A DNA stretch of 64,000 nucleotides from Bog-473 sp963701955 (GCA_963701955.1 OY969694.1:2294001-2358000), one strand, 5' to 3'; shown: positions 1 through 9,539, counted from the stretch's first letter. The notes: generated from the letters alone by a model not told the origin. A program made the numbers and translations.

Positions 1-72
1 TGGTGGGCACCGGCATCGACTCTAGTGACGCCGGGCCTGGCTTCACCTCGCCCCACCTCCGGGGAGCGAGGG

Positions 73-1320
73 TCAAGCCGGCTCGGGCTCGGCGTGATGA
101 CCGGCCACGTAGTGGCGGAATGCGGGCAGGAGCGCGCCGACGACCGCTGCGCCGGCGATGCAGACCAGTCCCCCCGAGACCACGGAGAATTCGATGCTCG
201 TGAGCGTGGCCACCGCGCCCGACTCGAGGTCTCCCAGGCGGGGGCCGCCCTGCACGACGGCCATCTGAATGGACGACATGCGGCTGCGGAATCGTTCCGG
301 CACGCTGCTCTGGAGCATGGTGTTGCGCAGCACGGCCGAGATCACGTCGGCCCACCCGGCCACGGCGAGGAGCGCGAGGGCGATCCACAACGTGTCGACG
401 AGCCCGAAGAGGGCGATGGCGGCTCCCCACACCGACACCGCCACGATGACAGCCAGTCCCTGCCGGCGCAGGTTGGGTACCCATCCCGTCGTCACGGCGC
501 CGACCAGCGCGCCGACGCCGGGCGCCGCGTACAGGAAGCCGAGCGCCACGGTGCCGCCACCGAAGACGCTCCCCACCATGGCAGGGAACAGGGCGCGGGG
601 CATCCCGAACACCATGGCGTTGACGTCGATCAGGTAGACGCCCTGCAGCGCCTGTCGTGAGCGCAGGTAGCGCAGGCCTTCCCGGGTCGACCGCCACATG
701 CCGGTTCCGGCCGCGCCCTCGGCCGGAGGAATGGGATGGAGGAGAGCCGAAGAGACGGCGGCCACGACGAACGATGCGCCGTCGAGCAGGTACACCAGGG
801 GGAGGCCGATCCCGAGGAGGATGCCCGAGAGGGCGGGACCGACAACGGCGCCCACCTGGATGATGATCTGCATCATGGCGAACGCTGCACTGAGGTGCCG
901 GCGTTCGACCAGTCCCGGGACGGCCGCCGTGCGGGCGGTGCTCGAGAAGCCCATCAGGGCGGCGGCCGCCGGGCTCACGAGGTAGATCACCACCAGGGAG
1001 GGGTGGTCGACCGCGGCGTTGGCGGCCATGGCGCCACTGGTGAGGACGCTGGCCGCGGCCGTCCAGATCATGATCCGCCGCTTGTCCACGGTGTCGCCCA
1101 CAGGCCCGGCGGAGAGCGCGCCGGCCAGGAAGGGGACCAGCTGGGCCAGGCTCACCGCACCCACCTGGAGGGTGGAGTGGGTCAGGCCGTAGACCTGGTA
1201 GGGGATGGCCACCACGGTGAGCTGCGTGCCCAGCATGGAGACGAGCTGCCCGGTGAAGACGAGCCGGAAGTCGCGGCTCTCGCGCAGGGGTGTGGTGTCC
1301 ACCAGGATCCGGCTCGGCAC
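73..1320 (-). CDS. MFS transporter (putative exporter)
   Basis: A 415-residue major facilitator superfamily protein, probably a proton-driven exporter in the cytoplasmic membrane. About 12 hydrophobic segments are visible. The loop after the second segment reads GDTVDKRRI, a recognisable MFS motif A (acidic residue followed by basic residues). The N-terminus (residues 10-40) resembles the EntS-like exporter branch; the substrate cannot be inferred. The start used is GTG at 1320; an in-frame GTG six codons later is also possible and no strong ribosome binding site separates them. It lies last in a minus-strand series after a response regulator and a peroxiredoxin, but the strong hairpin at 1329-1360 argues against read-through from the peroxiredoxin. 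Confidence 0.85.
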   Translation of the reverse strand: MPSRILVDTTPLRESRDFRLVFTGQLVSMLGTQLTVVAIPYQVYGLTHSTLQVGAVSLAQLVPFLAGALSAGPVGDTVDKRRIMIWTAAASVLTSGAMAANAAVDHPSLVVIYLVSPAAAALMGFSSTARTAAVPGLVERRHLSAAFAMMQIIIQVGAVVGPALSGILLGIGLPLVYLLDGASFVVAAVSSALLHPIPPAEGAAGTGMWRSTREGLRYLRSRQALQGVYLIDVNAMVFGMPRALFPAMVGSVFGGGTVALGFLYAAPGVGALVGAVTTGWVPNLRRQGLAVIVAVSVWGAAIALFGLVDTLWIALALLAVAGWADVISAVLRNTMLQSSVPERFRSRMSSIQMAVVQGGPRLGDLESGAVATLTSIEFSVVSGGLVCIAGAAVVGALLPAFRHYVAGHHAEPEPA

Positions 1321-1328
1321 CGGAGCAG

Positions 1329-1360
1329 CCTACGGTCGGGTCCGACGACCCGACCGTAGG
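1329..1360 (-). terminator. Perfect 12-bp hairpin between peroxiredoxin and MFS gene
   Basis: The arms CCTACGGTCGGG (1329-1340) and CCCGACCGTAGG (1349-1360) pair perfectly around an 8-base loop. The hairpin sits 12 bases beyond the peroxiredoxin stop on the minus strand, where a terminator is expected. There is no clear U-tract, as is common in actinobacteria. Confidence 0.75.
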
Positions 1361-1371
1361 GTCGGCGCGGG

Positions 1372-1830
1372 TCAGGCGGCGCGGCGGGAGCGGAGCACCT
1401 CGAGTGCCCGATCGGCGTGCGCCCCCATGGACAGCTCCCGGTGGATCACCTCGATGAGTGTCCGGTCGGTGTCGATCACGAAGGTGACCCGCTTGTTGGG
1501 GAGGAAGCTGGCGCTCCGGGCCGCTCCGAGTTGGGCGGCCACCACTCGATCGGGATCGGAGAGCAACGGGAACCCGAGTGACTCCTTCTCGTCGAAGCGT
1601 CGCTGCTTGTCGACGGGATCGGCACTGATGCCGACGCGCTGGGCGCCGACCGCGGCGAACTCGGCCGCCAGGTCCCGGAAATGGCAGCTCTCCCTGGTGC
1701 ACCCGTAGGTCATGGCGGCGGGGTAGAAGAACAACACGACGGGGCCCTTGGCCAGGAATTCGCTCAGCCTCCGCGGCGTTCCGGTCTGGTCGACGAGCTC
1801 GAAATCGGGGACGACCTCGCCCGGACGCAT
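1372..1830 (-). CDS. Peroxiredoxin (BCP/AhpC-TSA family)
   Basis: A 152-residue thiol peroxidase that would reduce peroxides in the cytoplasm. It has the thioredoxin fold start (VVLFFYPAAMTYGCT) with the peroxidatic cysteine at about residue 44 and a second cysteine at 49. This C-x4-C spacing is typical of 2-Cys bacterioferritin-comigratory (BCP/PrxQ) proteins. The ATG at 1830 is chosen because homology begins there (MRPGEVVPDFEL); the longer frame to 2022 is antisense to the response regulator. It follows the response regulator by 38 bases and could share its transcript. Confidence 0.9.
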   Translation of the reverse strand: MRPGEVVPDFELVDQTGTPRRLSEFLAKGPVVLFFYPAAMTYGCTRESCHFRDLAAEFAAVGAQRVGISADPVDKQRRFDEKESLGFPLLSDPDRVVAAQLGAARSASFLPNKRVTFVIDTDRTLIEVIHRELSMGAHADRALEVLRSRRAA

Positions 1831-1868
1831 GTCGCCCACTCTACGGGGGATCCGCCCGGACGAGTGGG

Positions 1869-2615
1869 CTACGGCTCGAAACGGAAGCCGACACCCCGCA
1901 CGGTGACCAGATGGCGCGGGTTCGCCGGGTCCGGCTCGACCTTGCGCCTGAGCCGCTTGATGTGGGTGTCGAGTGTGCGCGTGTCGGTCAGCTCCTGGTC
2001 CCACCAGAGCCGGTCGATGCACCAGTCGCGCGTGACGACCTGTCCGCTGTGCGACATCAAGAGGGCCAGCAGGTCGAATTCCTTCCGCGAGAGGTCGACG
2101 GCCACGTCGTTGACGGTGACCTCTCGCCGTCCCGCATCGAGCCGGACCGGACCAACGGTGAGCACCTCCTCGTGGTGATCCGCCACGGCCACACCGCGGC
2201 GCAGCACGGCGCGCATGCGGGCCACCAGCTCGCGCAGCCGGAACGGCTTGGCCACGTAGTCGCTGGCGCCGAGCTCGAGCCCCAGCACGATGTCGACCTC
2301 CGAGTCGCGCGCCGTCACCATGATGATGGGCACCGGCTTGAGGCTTCGCATCTGCTGGCAGATCTCGATCCCGGACTGGTCCGGCAACATGACGTCGAGC
2401 AGGACCAGGTCGGGGTGGACTCGGTGGAAGAGCCGCAGCGCCTCGTGCCCGTCGCCGGCGGACTCGACGGTGAAGCCTTCGTGGGTCAGCCCGGACGCCA
2501 GGGCCTGGCGGTAGGACTCCTCGTCGTCGACCACCAGGACCAGGGGGCGGTTGTCCCGACCGGGACCCGTGGACGGGAGCCTGCCGGCGTTCGCCGGTGC
2601 GTTCGCGATGGCCAT
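1869..2615 (-). CDS. OmpR/PhoB-family response regulator
   Basis: A 248-residue two-component DNA-binding regulator. The receiver domain (about residues 25-138) has the acidic pair D30/D31, phospho-acceptor D74 in LLDVMLPD, T101 and K123. A winged-helix output domain (about 150-246) ends in the typical GVGFRFEP. It resembles RegX3/MtrA-type regulators. The ATG at 2615 is chosen because residues upstream of it are unstructured Arg/Pro-rich sequence. No histidine kinase lies nearby, so it is an orphan in this window. Confidence 0.92.
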   Translation of the reverse strand: MAIANAPANAGRLPSTGPGRDNRPLVLVVDDEESYRQALASGLTHEGFTVESAGDGHEALRLFHRVHPDLVLLDVMLPDQSGIEICQQMRSLKPVPIIMVTARDSEVDIVLGLELGASDYVAKPFRLRELVARMRAVLRRGVAVADHHEEVLTVGPVRLDAGRREVTVNDVAVDLSRKEFDLLALLMSHSGQVVTRDWCIDRLWWDQELTDTRTLDTHIKRLRRKVEPDPANPRHLVTVRGVGFRFEP

Positions 2616-3041
2616 TGGGATCCGCTCAGGCGGCGTCGCGGGGCGGCGGGGGTGAGACCGCGGAGCGAGGGGCAGGCGACGACGGCGGACGGGGGGATGG
2701 TCGCGCCGACGTCGCCTGGGCACGCGGGCTCATGATGTCCCGCGCCGTGGTGACCAGTGACCCGAGCCACCGCCGGCGCGGTGCCCGCTCGGGTCGGATC
2801 ACGACGACCTCGGCCAGGGCGTCCTGGCCGCGATGGCTCGGGCCGCCCGATCGCGGGTGCACGCCCCGCTCAGTGCGGCCCAGTTGCCGTTCCACGGTTG
2901 CCATCGGGCCTCACGCTAGGGAGTCGAGGTGAACGAGCTGTGAAACCGGCGCAACCAACAAGTGTGCTGCAGGTGAACTCTTTTCCGGTGCGTTCCTGCT
3001 CAGCACCACTACGCTGCCTGGCGCACCCCGGGGAGGTGGGA
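2616..3041. other. Gene-poor stretch upstream of response regulator
   Basis: This 425-base stretch has no convincing gene. A minus-strand frame (2626-2904, 92 codons) begins with ATG but is dominated by Arg/Pro/Ser and matches no family I know. The region should contain the promoters for the leftward regulator and the rightward flavin-type oxidoreductase. Confidence 0.4.
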
Positions 3042-3560
3042 ATGACGGGCTCGACCGAGCGGAGCGGAGCGACGGGTCGAGGTGCGAACTTGCGCCCGAC
3101 GATAAGGATGTTGCCGGCCGAGGTGGATGCCTTCGTGGCCGGGCAGCGGACGATGACCATGTGCTCCCTCTGCCCCGACGGGTCGGTCCACGCCGTGGCC
3201 ATGTGGTTCGGGTTCCTCGACGGATGCGTGGCCGTCAGCACGAAGGCGAAGTCGCAGAAGGCGCTCAACGTGCGACGCGACCCCCGGCTGACCCTGCTCT
3301 TCGAGGACGGGCACGACTACGGGGAGCTCCGCGGCGTGGAGTTGGTGGGCCGGGCCGAGATCGTGGAGGACCCGGACAAGCTCTGGGAACTCGGCGTCAC
3401 GCTGTTCGAGCGCAACCACGGGCCCTATGCCGAGGACCTGGCACCGATGGTGCAGTCCATGCTGCGCAAGCGGGTGGGGATCAAGCTGCACGTTGAGCGC
3501 ACGGTGAGCTGGGACCACCGCAAGTTGGGCGGGCGTCACACCGGGACGGCCGAGCAGTGA
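3042..3560 (+). CDS. PPOX-class flavin/F420-binding oxidoreductase
   Basis: A 172-residue split-beta-barrel protein of the pyridoxamine 5'-phosphate oxidase-like superfamily. The segment around residues 55-105 (AVAMWFGF, then STKAKSQKALNVRRDPR) is typical of actinobacterial members that bind FMN or F420 and reduce small organic substrates. The start is fixed by the ribosome binding site GGGGAGGTGGG directly before the ATG at 3042. Its TGA overlaps the GTG start of the DUF2505 gene, so the two are probably translationally coupled. The substrate is unknown. Confidence 0.8.
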   Translation: MTGSTERSGATGRGANLRPTIRMLPAEVDAFVAGQRTMTMCSLCPDGSVHAVAMWFGFLDGCVAVSTKAKSQKALNVRRDPRLTLLFEDGHDYGELRGVELVGRAEIVEDPDKLWELGVTLFERNHGPYAEDLAPMVQSMLRKRVGIKLHVERTVSWDHRKLGGRHTGTAEQ

Positions 3561-4051
3561 GGTTCGACCTGGCGCTGCCGGTTGGCGTACCGCCGGAGCG
3601 CGCGGTCAGCGCCTACGGCGCGCCCAGCTTCTACGAGGGGACGGCCGGGCGTTCGGACATCTCGGTGCGCGGGGTGGTCGACCGGGAGGACCAGGGTGAG
3701 GTCGTGGTGATCCGGGTGCGGTTCGCCTTCACCGGTTCGGTGTCCTCCGCGGTACGCGCCGTGGTGGATCCGGCGAAGATGACCTGGGTGACCCGGACCG
3801 AGATCGTCCCAACCGCGGCGCACGCGACCTGGGAGGTGCTGCCCGACCACTACCCGGACCGGCTGAGTGCCCGCGGCACGTACCGTTTCGCCGAGGGCGA
3901 GCGCGGGCCCGCCAGCACGGTCGTGCACGTTGAGGGCGACCTGAAGGTCCACGTACCCTTCGTGGGCGGCAAGGTCGAACGGGCCGTTGTCTCGGGGTTG
4001 CGCGGCTACCTCGAGGAGCAGGTGGCAAGCCTTCCGGCCTGGAGTGAGTGA
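3557..4051 (+). CDS. DUF2505 family protein
   Basis: A 164-residue protein matching the actinobacterial DUF2505 pattern: an N-terminal 'RFDL..PV..P..AV..AY..P.FYE' segment and a C-terminal amphipathic end after VPFVGGKVE. The fold is expected to be START/SRPBCC-like, suggesting a hydrophobic ligand, but no catalytic residues are known. The GTG start at 3557 overlaps the preceding stop codon (GTGA), supporting co-expression with the flavin-type oxidoreductase. Confidence 0.8.
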   Translation: MRFDLALPVGVPPERAVSAYGAPSFYEGTAGRSDISVRGVVDREDQGEVVVIRVRFAFTGSVSSAVRAVVDPAKMTWVTRTEIVPTAAHATWEVLPDHYPDRLSARGTYRFAEGERGPASTVVHVEGDLKVHVPFVGGKVERAVVSGLRGYLEEQVASLPAWSE

Positions 4052-4171
4052 ACGCACAATCCGTCCGACCCGACCGGTACGCTGCGGCTTGACGGCCGCG
4101 GCGGGTGAAGATGGCTCGACCCCCATCCCGAACAAGCGAGGCACCGTGCCTTGTCCGAGAATCGAGGCGCG

Positions 4172-4939
4172 ATGACGGTTACCGAGAGCACCCCGCCGCC
4201 CCCGGCGGTGCCCGACACGCAGGCTGCGCGCGCGGTCGAGCTGCACAAGACCTACGGAACCGGCGCGGCGACCGTGCACGCGCTGGCCGGGATCACCGTC
4301 GCCTTCGAGCGAGGGCGCTTCACCGCCGTCATGGGCCCGTCGGGATCGGGCAAGTCGACCCTCATGCACTGCATGGCCGGGCTCGACCGTCCCACCTCGG
4401 GCCATTCCTTCGTGGGCGACCTCGACATCGGCGCACTCGACGATGCCGGCTTGACCCAACTCCGGCGCGACCGGATCGGCTTCGTGTTCCAGTCCTTCAA
4501 CCTGGTCCCGACCCTGACCGCCGGCGAGAACATCACACTGCCGGTCGACCTGGCCGGCCGCAAGGTCGACCGGGACTGGTTCGACTACCTGGTGGCCCAG
4601 CTGGGGATCGGCGACCGGCTGGAGCACCGGCCCACCGAGATGTCCGGGGGCCAGCAGCAACGTTGCGCCTGCGCCCGAGCGCTCATCAACCGCCCCGACC
4701 TGGTCTTCGCAGACGAGCCGACGGGGAACCTCGACTCGAATTCCTCGTCCGAGATGCTCTCGTTCATGCGGCGCTCGGTGAACGAGTTCGGCCAGTCGAT
4801 CGTCATGGTCACCCACGACCCGCGTGGCGCGTCGTACGCCGATCGCGTCATCTTCCTGGCCGACGGCAACGTCGTGGACGAGCTGGCACAGCCGACGCCC
4901 GACACGGTGCTCGAGCGCATGCGGACACTGGGGACCTGA
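4172..4939 (+). CDS. ABC transporter ATP-binding protein (MacB/LolD type)
   Basis: The 255-residue nucleotide-binding subunit of an ABC exporter. Walker A is GPSGSGKST (55-63), the signature is MSGGQQQR (157-164), Walker B is LVFADEPTGNLD (177-188) and the H-loop histidine is near 215. The glycine-asparagine after the Walker B glutamate and the short length are typical of LolD/MacB-type ATPases paired with FtsX-like permeases. The ATG at 4172 is preferred over the TTG at 4151 because of a nearby GAGGCG site. The permease starts one base after this stop. Confidence 0.92.
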   Translation: MTVTESTPPPPAVPDTQAARAVELHKTYGTGAATVHALAGITVAFERGRFTAVMGPSGSGKSTLMHCMAGLDRPTSGHSFVGDLDIGALDDAGLTQLRRDRIGFVFQSFNLVPTLTAGENITLPVDLAGRKVDRDWFDYLVAQLGIGDRLEHRPTEMSGGQQQRCACARALINRPDLVFADEPTGNLDSNSSSEMLSFMRRSVNEFGQSIVMVTHDPRGASYADRVIFLADGNVVDELAQPTPDTVLERMRTLGT

Positions 4940-4940
4940 C

Positions 4941-7465
4941 GTGTGGAAGGTCACGCTCAAGGGACTGCTGGCCCACAAGCTCAGGCTGGCCCTCACCGCG
5001 CTGGCCATCGTCCTCGGAGTCACCTTCATTGCCGGGACCTTCGTCCTGACGGACACGCTCCACAACACCTTCAACACACTCTTCGGGAACATCTACCAGA
5101 ACGTCGATTTCCAGGTCCGCGGCGTTGCCCAGTTCGGCAGCGGCGGCACGGCCACCCGGAACCCGATCCCCGAGTCGATCCTCTCGACCGTGCGCGCCGT
5201 GCCGGGGGTGGAGGTCGCCGAGGGCTCGGTGACCGGGTACGCGCAGTACGTCTCGCACGAGGGCAAGGCGATCTCGACCGGGGGCGCCCCCACCCTCGGG
5301 GTCTCCTTCGACCCCGATCAGCGCCTCTCCGCGCTCCGACTGGCCCGGGGACGGGCACCAACGACAGCCGACGACGTCGTCATGGACCTGGGAACGGCCC
5401 AGAAGTACGACTTCACGGTGGGTCAACGGGTGCGGATCCTCCTGGAGGGCCCGCCACGGACGTTCACCATCAGCGGCCTGGCCCGCTTCGGCACCGCCGA
5501 CAACCTGGCCGGAGCCACCCTCGCCGCGTTCGACATCCCCACGGCCCAGGCCGTGCTCGGAGAGGTCGGCAAGTTCGACACCATCAACGTGGTGGCGACG
5601 CCCGGGAGCAACCAGCAGAGCGTGCAGCGTGCCATCGCGCGCTCCCTGCCGCCGGGAGTGGAGGTCGTGACCGGCAAGACCGTGGTCGACGAGGCCACCA
5701 GCGCGATCGGCCACGCCCTGAGCTTCTTCAACATCGCGCTGTTGGTCTTCGCATTCATCGCGCTCTTCGTCGGCGGTTTCACCATCCTCAACACGTTCTC
5801 CATCATTGTGGGCCAGCGCACGCGCGAGCTGGCCCTGCTCCGCATCGTCGGCGCCAGCCGGCGCCAGGTCTTCCGGTCCGTCCTGGCCGAGGCCGCCATC
5901 GTCGGACTGCTCTCCTCGTTGGTCGGACTCGGGTTGGGGGTGCTGGCGGCGTTGGGACTCGAGGCGCTGCTCAAGGGGTTCGGCGTCACCCTTCCTTCGG
6001 GGCCGCTCGCCTTCGAGACCCGCACCGTCGTGGTGTGCCTCGTCGTCGGCGTCGGTGTCACCGTGGTCTCGGCCATCAGCCCGGCGCGCCGCGCCGTCCG
6101 TATCGCCCCGGTGGCGGCCGTGTCCGATCAGTTCGCTCCCTCCGAGATCTCGCTCAGGCGTCGGTTCACCCGGGGCGGCGTCGTGACGCTCCTCGGCGCC
6201 GTCGCGCTGGCGTTCGGGCTGACCGCGCCGGCCATCGCGCTGGTCGGTCTGGGCGCCGTCCTCATCTTCATCGGGGTCGCCCTCCTCGCCCCCGCGCTGG
6301 CTCGCCCAATGGCCGGTGCCATCGGGCGTCCGCTGGCGCGCCTCCTCGGGGTCTCGGGGCGCCTCGGTCGCGAGAACTCCATGCGAAGCCCATTGCGCAC
6401 GGCGCAGACCGCGTCGGCGCTGATGGTCGGCCTGGCCCTCGTCTCGGCCATCGCCGTGTTCGGGGCGTCGCTCTCGAGCTCGGCCACGAGCAGCGTGGAC
6501 AACGCCATCCGGGCCGATCTCATCGTGTCGACCCCCTCCAATGCGCAGGGCGGCTTCTCCAAGTCGGTGGCACCCACCGCGGCGGCCGTTCCCGGGGTCA
6601 CGGCCACCTCGTCGGTGTACCAGGGCCAGTTCCAGGTACAGGGATCGCTCAACGCCCTCACCGCGGTGACCGCACGCGGCCTGTCGCAGACCGTGATCTT
6701 GAACATGACCGAGGGCTCGTCGGCGTCGCTGGGCGCGGGCGACCTCCTGGTGGACACGACCATCGCGAATTCGAAGCACTTGTCCACCGGGGACGTGGTG
6801 CCGGTCAAGTTCGCCAAGACCGGGACCTCGACCATGCGAATCGGGGGCGTGTTCGAGTCCAACGCACTGATCGGGAAGTATCTGGTGAGTGACGGGTTCT
6901 TCGCGACCCACTTCGACGCCAACGAGTTGCCCGTGGCGGTGCTGCTCAAGACCGACGGCAGTCCGGGGGTGGACGCGCACGTCAGGCAGGCCCTGGCGGA
7001 CTACCCGAACCTGCGTATCCAGACCCGGGCCCAGTTCGAGCAGTCGCAAAAGGCGCAGGTGAACCAGCTGCTGGGCCTGATCTACGCGCTGCTCGGCCTG
7101 GCTGTGGTCATCGCCCTGATCGGGATCGTCAACACGCTGATGCTCTCGGTCTTCGAACGGACCCACGAGATCGGCCTGCTGCGTGCCGTCGGCATGAAGC
7201 GCAGACAGATCAGGGCCATGATCCGCTCGGAATCGGTGATCCTGGCCGTCTTCGGGGCCCTGATCGGGATCGTGGTCGGCACGGCCCTGGGCATCGCGTC
7301 TGTCGTGGTCCCTCAAGGACCAGGGATTCAACGTGATCACGGTGCCCTACGTCAGCCTGGTGGTCTTCCTGGTCCTGGCCGCGCTGCTCGGCCTGGTGGC
7401 GGCCGGCTGGCCGGCCCGGCGCGGCGGCGCGCCTCGACGTCCTGGCCGCCATCGCGGCCGACTGA
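4941..7465 (+). CDS. FtsX-family ABC permease, two +1 frameshifts near 3' end
   Basis: The permease partner of the ATPase just upstream: about 840 residues with an N-terminal membrane segment, periplasmic domain, a three-helix FtsX domain, then a second copy of this arrangement ending in another FtsX domain. It starts with GTG at 4941. The reading frame breaks twice. An extra base near 7299 moves the frame by +1; removing it restores ALSWSLKDQGFNVITVP. A second extra base near 7423 moves it again; removing it restores a normal ending (WPARRAARLDVLAAIAAD) with a TGA at 7463-7465. As read literally, the frame runs on to 7571 with unrelated sequence. It could be a sequencing error or a recently damaged gene. 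Confidence 0.85.
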
Positions 7466-7477
7466 GCGCGGGTATTC

Positions 7478-8170
7478 CTACGTCGCCGGCTCGGGTTCGG
7501 CGGGCAGAGCGGGCGCCCGACCGGGCCGCAGCGCCGACGGCCCGATGGCCGAGTGGGCCACGACGATGTAGCCGGACACCAGCATGACGTAGGCCAGGTC
7601 GAGCAGCAGGGCCAGCGTGCCGCTTCGGCTCGAGCCGATGCTCCCGAAGACCCCGGGTGCGACGAGCGCGAAGACCAGGTAGACCGCGGTCCCCAGGGCG
7701 AAGACGAGCTGGAGGAAGTACACGAAGCCGACGACGGCGGCGTAGGAGTGCATCACGCGCAGGTTCGGGCCGGTCACCGGCCCGTCCCCCCGGGCGGTCT
7801 CCACGCCTCGGCCCAAGTGGAGCAGCAACGTTGCGCCGGCGAGCACCACGATCAGCGCGCCGATCACGACTTGGCGCGCCACCGTGTTGGTCAAGGGTGA
7901 ATCGTGCGGGGCGATGACCGAGAACAGCGAGGTCACGATGAGCACCGAACCGGCAAAGGTCAGCTGCAGCGTGACGAAGCTCATACCGAAGAGATAGACG
8001 CTCAAGGGCCTGAGGCCGCGCTGGTCGGGCTCGGCGCGGTTGGCCACGATCAGGATGATCGGGACGAGCAACACCACAGAGAACAGGGCCAGGAAGATGG
8101 CCCCTCCGATGATGAGGCCGCCGGCAACGCCCGCCGCCAGATTCGGAACAGCAGTCGGAAGCTGGTTCAT
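7478..8170 (-). CDS. Integral membrane protein, unknown function
   Basis: A 230-residue protein with about five hydrophobic helices (roughly 15-43, 57-82, 98-118, 140-170, 184-206) and a Pro/Ala-rich tail. No catalytic motif is visible. It vaguely resembles DUF5671-type four-helix membrane proteins, but I cannot confirm this. The start is the ATG at 8170 because the hydrophobic protein begins there; the much longer frame to 9298 is antisense to two real genes. It converges on the ABC permease and is divergent from the lipoprotein gene. Confidence 0.7.
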   Translation of the reverse strand: MNQLPTAVPNLAAGVAGGLIIGGAIFLALFSVVLLVPIILIVANRAEPDQRGLRPLSVYLFGMSFVTLQLTFAGSVLIVTSLFSVIAPHDSPLTNTVARQVVIGALIVVLAGATLLLHLGRGVETARGDGPVTGPNLRVMHSYAAVVGFVYFLQLVFALGTAVYLVFALVAPGVFGSIGSSRSGTLALLLDLAYVMLVSGYIVVAHSAIGPSALRPGRAPALPAEPEPAT

Positions 8171-8198
8171 GTGCACCCCCGTACGGTCACGCCCGTAC

Positions 8199-8214
8199 GC
8201 CGGGCATGCCCGGC
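8199..8214. promoter_or_regulatory. 16-bp perfect palindrome in divergent intergenic region
   Basis: GCCGGGCATGCCCGGC is a perfect palindrome between the divergent membrane-protein and lipoprotein genes. Copies of CGTACG flank it on both sides (about 8180, 8194 and 8220). It may be an operator; no regulator is encoded next to it. Confidence 0.45.
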
Positions 8215-8288
8215 CCGCACCGTACGCCAGCGTCGGGCTGCGGCCGCGGATGCTGGCGCGCCGAGCGCCCCCTTCGTAGGCTGCGTCG

Positions 8289-8831
8289 GTGCGCGGACGG
8301 CGACACTGGCCCACGGGCCCCCTCGTCGGGATGATCGGAAGTGCGACCTTGGCGGCTGCCTGCTCCAACAACGCAGCGCCACCGACGACGGCCACGTCGA
8401 CGAGCACATCTGTGGCGACGACCTCGACCACGGCGCGTGGCACCACCTCCACCGCGGGGCAGACGACCGGCACGTTGGTGCCGCAGACGCCGACGGGGAC
8501 CGAATTCCTTTCCCCTTCGGGGAACATCAGCTGCGAGATCGACTTCAACTTCGGGTCGAGCTCCATCAGCCAGACCATGTGCCTCACCCTCTCGCCGCCC
8601 CGGTCGGCCACCCTGACTCCCGATGGCAGGGTGGCCGTGTGCACCGGGACGCAATGCCTCTCCAACGCCGGCGTGAACACGCCCACGCTCGCGTACCGAA
8701 TGGCGATCACCCTGGGACCGTTCACCTGCGTGTCGACGACCACTTCCATGCGCTGCACGCTGGCGGAGGGGGCCGGGTTCGCCATCTCCTCGGGAGGTGT
8801 CACCCCCCTGGGCAACGCGCCGGTGAGCTGA
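8289..8831 (+). CDS. Putative lipoprotein, unknown function
   Basis: A 180-residue exported protein. It has a positively charged start, a short hydrophobic stretch and a lipobox-like LAAAC with Cys25, followed by a Thr/Ser-rich linker (about residues 30-65) and a globular domain (70-175) with five cysteines. The domain opens with SPSGNISCE, as seen in small actinobacterial secreted proteins annotated DUF6636-like. The start is a GTG at 8289. The next gene follows after 20 bases and may be co-transcribed. Confidence 0.7.
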   Translation: MRGRRHWPTGPLVGMIGSATLAAACSNNAAPPTTATSTSTSVATTSTTARGTTSTAGQTTGTLVPQTPTGTEFLSPSGNISCEIDFNFGSSSISQTMCLTLSPPRSATLTPDGRVAVCTGTQCLSNAGVNTPTLAYRMAITLGPFTCVSTTTSMRCTLAEGAGFAISSGGVTPLGNAPVS

Positions 8832-8851
8832 GGAAGGGGCCGCATCGTCCG

Positions 8852-9436
8852 ATGAGCACCGCGGAGGCGGGAAGCAACCCCGGCAAGATGCACTTCGACC
8901 GCCTCGACGATGGAACGGACGAGGACTTCGAGGTGCTCAAACGGGTGCACGAGCGCAACCTGACCCTGCTTCCCGACCTCCTTCTCACCATGCTCGGCAG
9001 CCTGGCGGGAGACGACGCCTACCCCGTGGACCGCCTCGAGCACAGTGTGCAGACGGCCACGCGGGCGCTGCGTGACGGCGCCGACGAGGAGACCGTGGTG
9101 TGCGCACTCCTCCACGACGTCGGGGAGACCCTGGGGCCGCTGAACCACGGTGAGGTGGCGGCAGCGGTCCTGAAGCCGTTCGTCTCCGAACGCAACCACT
9201 GGGTTCTGGCACACCACCCGCTGTTCCAGACCTACTTCTACGCCCGTCACCTGGGCCTGGACCCCAATGCACGGGAGCGATTCCGTGACAGCCCCCACTA
9301 CCAGGCCTGTGTCGACTTCACTACCTACTGGGACGAGGTCTCCTTCGACCCCGGCTACGAATCCGAGCCCCTCTCGACCTTCGAGCCGATGGTGCGCCGC
9401 GTGCTGGCGAGTCCGTGGTTGCCACCGGGCGCCTGA
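8852..9436 (+). CDS. HD-domain metal-dependent hydrolase/oxygenase
   Basis: A 194-residue HD-fold protein. Likely metal ligands are His64 (LEHS), His88-Asp89 in ALLHDVGE, His99 and His121/122. This arrangement resembles the mixed-valent di-iron HD proteins (PhnZ and myo-inositol oxygenase-like) more than nucleotide phosphohydrolases. PhnZ-type enzymes oxidatively cleave phosphonates, but no phosphonate genes are nearby, so the substrate is open. The ATG at 8852 is the first in-frame start after the lipoprotein gene. Confidence 0.75.
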   Translation: MSTAEAGSNPGKMHFDRLDDGTDEDFEVLKRVHERNLTLLPDLLLTMLGSLAGDDAYPVDRLEHSVQTATRALRDGADEETVVCALLHDVGETLGPLNHGEVAAAVLKPFVSERNHWVLAHHPLFQTYFYARHLGLDPNARERFRDSPHYQACVDFTTYWDEVSFDPGYESEPLSTFEPMVRRVLASPWLPPGA

Positions 9437-9539
9437 GGTTCCCGTGCGACCCGTTGACGTCCCGACCGCCTGTCCATAGCGTACGTCCGTGGGCCGATGC
9501 GGCCCGCCCGTTCACGGGGTAGTGCTGCAGGAGGACCGT

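Noticed and set aside
2626..2904. Minus-strand 92-codon frame with ATG upstream of the response regulator
   Set aside because: Composition is Arg/Pro/Ser-rich and it matches no family; long random frames are common at this GC content.
4848..7340. 830-codon minus-strand frame opposite the ABC permease
   Set aside because: Asp/Gly/Arg-rich shadow of the permease; no family match.
8171..9298. Long minus-strand extension of the membrane protein frame
   Set aside because: It is antisense to the lipoprotein and HD-domain genes and lacks conserved features; the real protein starts at 8170.
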